Below, piece after piece: positions 6,649 through 8,356 of a stretch of DNA of 8,356 nt. A program made the translations under genes and the position numbers. Origin of the DNA: Gammaproteobacteria bacterium (lineage in GTDB: Bacteria; Pseudomonadota; Gammaproteobacteria; Arenicellales; JAHEKD01); the NCBI GenBank assembly GCA_024638545.1, contig JAHEKD010000087.1:1-8356 (forward strand), written 5' to 3'. Under the pieces are notes generated by a model. That model saw nothing but the letters and a program-made list of their open reading frames with translations, did no database searches and was not told the origin of the DNA. Position 1 is the stretch's first letter. The number at the start of each line of letters is the position of its first letter.

Positions 6649-7848
6649 ATGGCAGAGGTTACAACTTCAGCTCCACCCAAACAAAGCTTCTCATTTAGCG
6701 ACAAAAAAACTCGAGGTCAAATTTACCAGGTTGTTACGATCGCGCTGATGGTTTGGTTTGTATGGTGGATTGTCGATAATACGTCGACGAATATGAGTGA
6801 CCAGAACATCAAGTTTGGTTTCGAATTTCTAAATACTCAGGCCGGTTTTGCGATCATACAATCGCTAATCGACTATACAGAAGAGTCCAGTTATGGCCAT
6901 GTATTTATAGTCGGTCTTATCAACACTCTGGTTATATCCTTCATCGGCTGCATACTCGCGACAATCCTGGGATTTATTGTCGGTGTCGGCCGATTAAGCA
7001 AAAACTGGATCATTAATAAAATCTCGACAATCTATGTCGAGACCTTGCGCAATATTCCCCTGCTCCTGCAAATATTCTTCTGGTACCATGCAGTGCTCAA
7101 GCCCCTGCCGGGACCGCGTGAAATACACAGTAAAGGCGATGAGCTTTGGCTATCCCTGACCAACAACGGTTTACTTATCCCCAAGCCCGTTGCCGAAAGC
7201 GGGTTTGGGATGGTTGCTACAACTTTTCTGCTGGGTATCGTCGTCACAGTGATACTTGCCAAATGGTCAAATAAGCGCCAGATGGCCACCGGCCAGCGTT
7301 TTCCTGTGTTATGGACGTCATTAGGCATAATTTTTGGTTTACCTCTAGTCGTTTATATGATGCTGGGAGGCCCGCTTTCGTTCGAACCCGGTCAAATGGG
7401 CGCATTCAGACCGGCGAATGGTTTAGGCCTTAACATCATCCCTGAATTTATCGCTTTGTTGGTCGCGCTGGTTGCCTACACAGCGGCATTTATTGCCGAG
7501 ATCGTGCGAGCCGGCATTCAATCGGTAAATTATGGCCAAACCGAAGCCTCACATGCTCTGGGGCTGAGACAGGGTCCAACCTTAAGACTCATCGTCATAC
7601 CGCAAGCGTTACGCGTGATCATTCCGCCACTGACCAGTCAATATTTGAATCTGACGAAAAATTCGTCGCTGGCAACCGCTATCGCCTATCCGGACCTGGT
7701 CGCAACATTTGCTGGGACCGTGCTAAATCAAACCGGTAAGGCTGTTGAGATTATTCTGATGACAATGCTGGTTTACCTGACGATTTCACTGCTCACTTCT
7801 TTATTTATGAACTGGTATAACAACCGTGTCAAACTGGTGGAGCGATAA
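6649..7848 (+). CDS. aapQ: Amino acid ABC importer inner-membrane permease (AapQ/BztB family)
   Basis: One of two permease subunits forming the membrane channel of the general L-amino acid importer. The 399-aa length fits AapQ, which is much longer than HisM/HisQ-type permeases. Likely membrane segments are near residues 25-42, 85-111, 128-150, 187-204, 218-240, 263-285 and 367-388. The His/Glu/Gln permease domain begins near GLINTLVIS (89-97) and includes ETLRNIPLLLQIFFWY (131-146). The EAA loop that docks the ATPase is EASHALGLRQGPTLRLIVIPQ, starting at E299. The family-specific insertion between the first and second halves of the domain holds the extra membrane segments near 187-240. ATG 6649 has GAGGG at 6640-6644, slightly close. 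It is 85 bases after aapJ, past a hairpin, and only 2 bases before aapM, so aapQ and aapM are tightly co-expressed. Confidence 0.94.
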   Translation: MAEVTTSAPPKQSFSFSDKKTRGQIYQVVTIALMVWFVWWIVDNTSTNMSDQNIKFGFEFLNTQAGFAIIQSLIDYTEESSYGHVFIVGLINTLVISFIGCILATILGFIVGVGRLSKNWIINKISTIYVETLRNIPLLLQIFFWYHAVLKPLPGPREIHSKGDELWLSLTNNGLLIPKPVAESGFGMVATTFLLGIVVTVILAKWSNKRQMATGQRFPVLWTSLGIIFGLPLVVYMMLGGPLSFEPGQMGAFRPANGLGLNIIPEFIALLVALVAYTAAFIAEIVRAGIQSVNYGQTEASHALGLRQGPTLRLIVIPQALRVIIPPLTSQYLNLTKNSSLATAIAYPDLVATFAGTVLNQTGKAVEIILMTMLVYLTISLLTSLFMNWYNNRVKLVER

Positions 7849-7850
7849 TC

Positions 7851-8356
7851 ATGACTGACTCAACAGCTACAAGTAAGAAAATGGGCCTGGTTGGCGATGG
7901 CAAACTGCCTGATCTCGATCCACCTGCCAGTACAGTAGGTATAGTTGGCTGGCTTAGATCAAATCTGTTCAGCGGGCCGGTAAACTCCATCATGACGCTG
8001 CTGGGGATTGGCTTGCTGATTTTGGTAATCCCACCCGTATTGAACTGGACTGTTTTTGAGGCGGTATGGAGCGGCGGCAGCGATGCCTGCCGAGCAAACC
8101 CTGATGCGGCGTGCTGGGCGTTCACCAGCTCGTGGTGGGAGTTTTTCCTATATGGCTTTTATGAGAAAACCCAGCGCTGGCGTATTGACCTGGTACTCTG
8201 GGCGCTATATGTCGGCGTTGCATTCATCATTGTTGATGATGAAGCCAGGGCTCAACGACCAACCTCCTCGATATTGGGATTTATTATTGCCATTTTGTCC
8301 ATTGTCTTCATCTCCATGCTGGTCAAACATGGCGCACCCATCATGTGGATGTTAAT
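7851..8356 (+). CDS. aapM: Amino acid ABC importer permease (AapM/BztC family), 3' end cut by the window
   Basis: The second permease subunit, partner of AapQ. ATG 7851 lies 2 bases after the aapQ stop, with GGAG at 7839-7842 inside the end of aapQ, 8 bases upstream. The frame is open to the window end for 168 codons. The N-terminal tail (about 1-45, with PPASTVGIVGWLRSNLF) is typical of AapM, which has GAVGWLRKNLF-like sequence there. A membrane segment at about 46-66 is followed by a periplasmic part with ACRANPDAACWAF (C80, C88), matching the AapM two-cysteine block, then an FLYGFYEKTQRWRIDLVL region and membrane segments near 112-128 and 139-158. The EAA loop would lie beyond the window, so permease activity is inferred from family match and operon position. 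Full AapM proteins are roughly 380-400 aa, so less than half is seen. Confidence 0.9.
   Translation, partial: MTDSTATSKKMGLVGDGKLPDLDPPASTVGIVGWLRSNLFSGPVNSIMTLLGIGLLILVIPPVLNWTVFEAVWSGGSDACRANPDAACWAFTSSWWEFFLYGFYEKTQRWRIDLVLWALYVGVAFIIVDDEARAQRPTSSILGFIIAILSIVFISMLVKHGAPIMWML

Noticed and set aside
7829..8125. A 98-codon minus-strand frame opposite the aapQ/aapM junction
   Set aside because: It is antisense to the clear aapM start and has no recognisable protein sequence.

Overview
This window reads as ordinary chromosomal DNA from a free-living proteobacterium, most likely a gammaproteobacterium. The GcvP and LipA proteins follow the E. coli proteins closely over their whole length. The transporter proteins match the AapJ/AapQ/AapM (BztA/B/C) family, which is common in alpha- and gammaproteobacteria. 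I cannot name a genus. All real genes lie on the + strand. I saw no mobile element, CRISPR array, tRNA or rRNA.

Bases 1-3927 hold a glycine cleavage and lipoylation pair: gcvP, whose true start is probably just before the window, then lipA after a 43-base gap. The two are functionally linked. The glycine cleavage H-protein needs a lipoyl arm, and LipA puts the sulfurs into that arm. A six-codon mini-ORF with a good Shine-Dalgarno sequence ends in an ATGA overlap with the lipA start and may couple its translation.

Bases 3928-4090 are a short gap with no convincing promoter or terminator. Bases 4091-5272 encode a lone GT-B fold, GT4-like glycosyltransferase with a GTG start and no clear ribosome binding site. 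It has no obvious functional tie to either flank.

Bases 5273-5546 are a strikingly AT-rich leader. It holds a perfect TATAAT -10 box, a candidate -35 box, an imperfect dyad over that -35 box, a second inverted repeat just downstream of the likely transcription start, and an odd palindrome further upstream. This leader drives an aap-type general L-amino acid ABC importer operon: aapJ (periplasmic binding protein, 5547-6563), a perfect 12-bp-arm hairpin (6577-6601), aapQ (permease, 6649-7848) and aapM (second permease, from 7851, cut by the window end). The ATPase gene aapP would be expected next, outside the window. The hairpin sits where one would expect a device that makes the binding protein more abundant than the permeases.

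I found no evidence of an undescribed multi-gene system. The points most worth checking are the regulatory layout around aapJ, the aapJ/aapQ hairpin and the mini-ORF in front of lipA.
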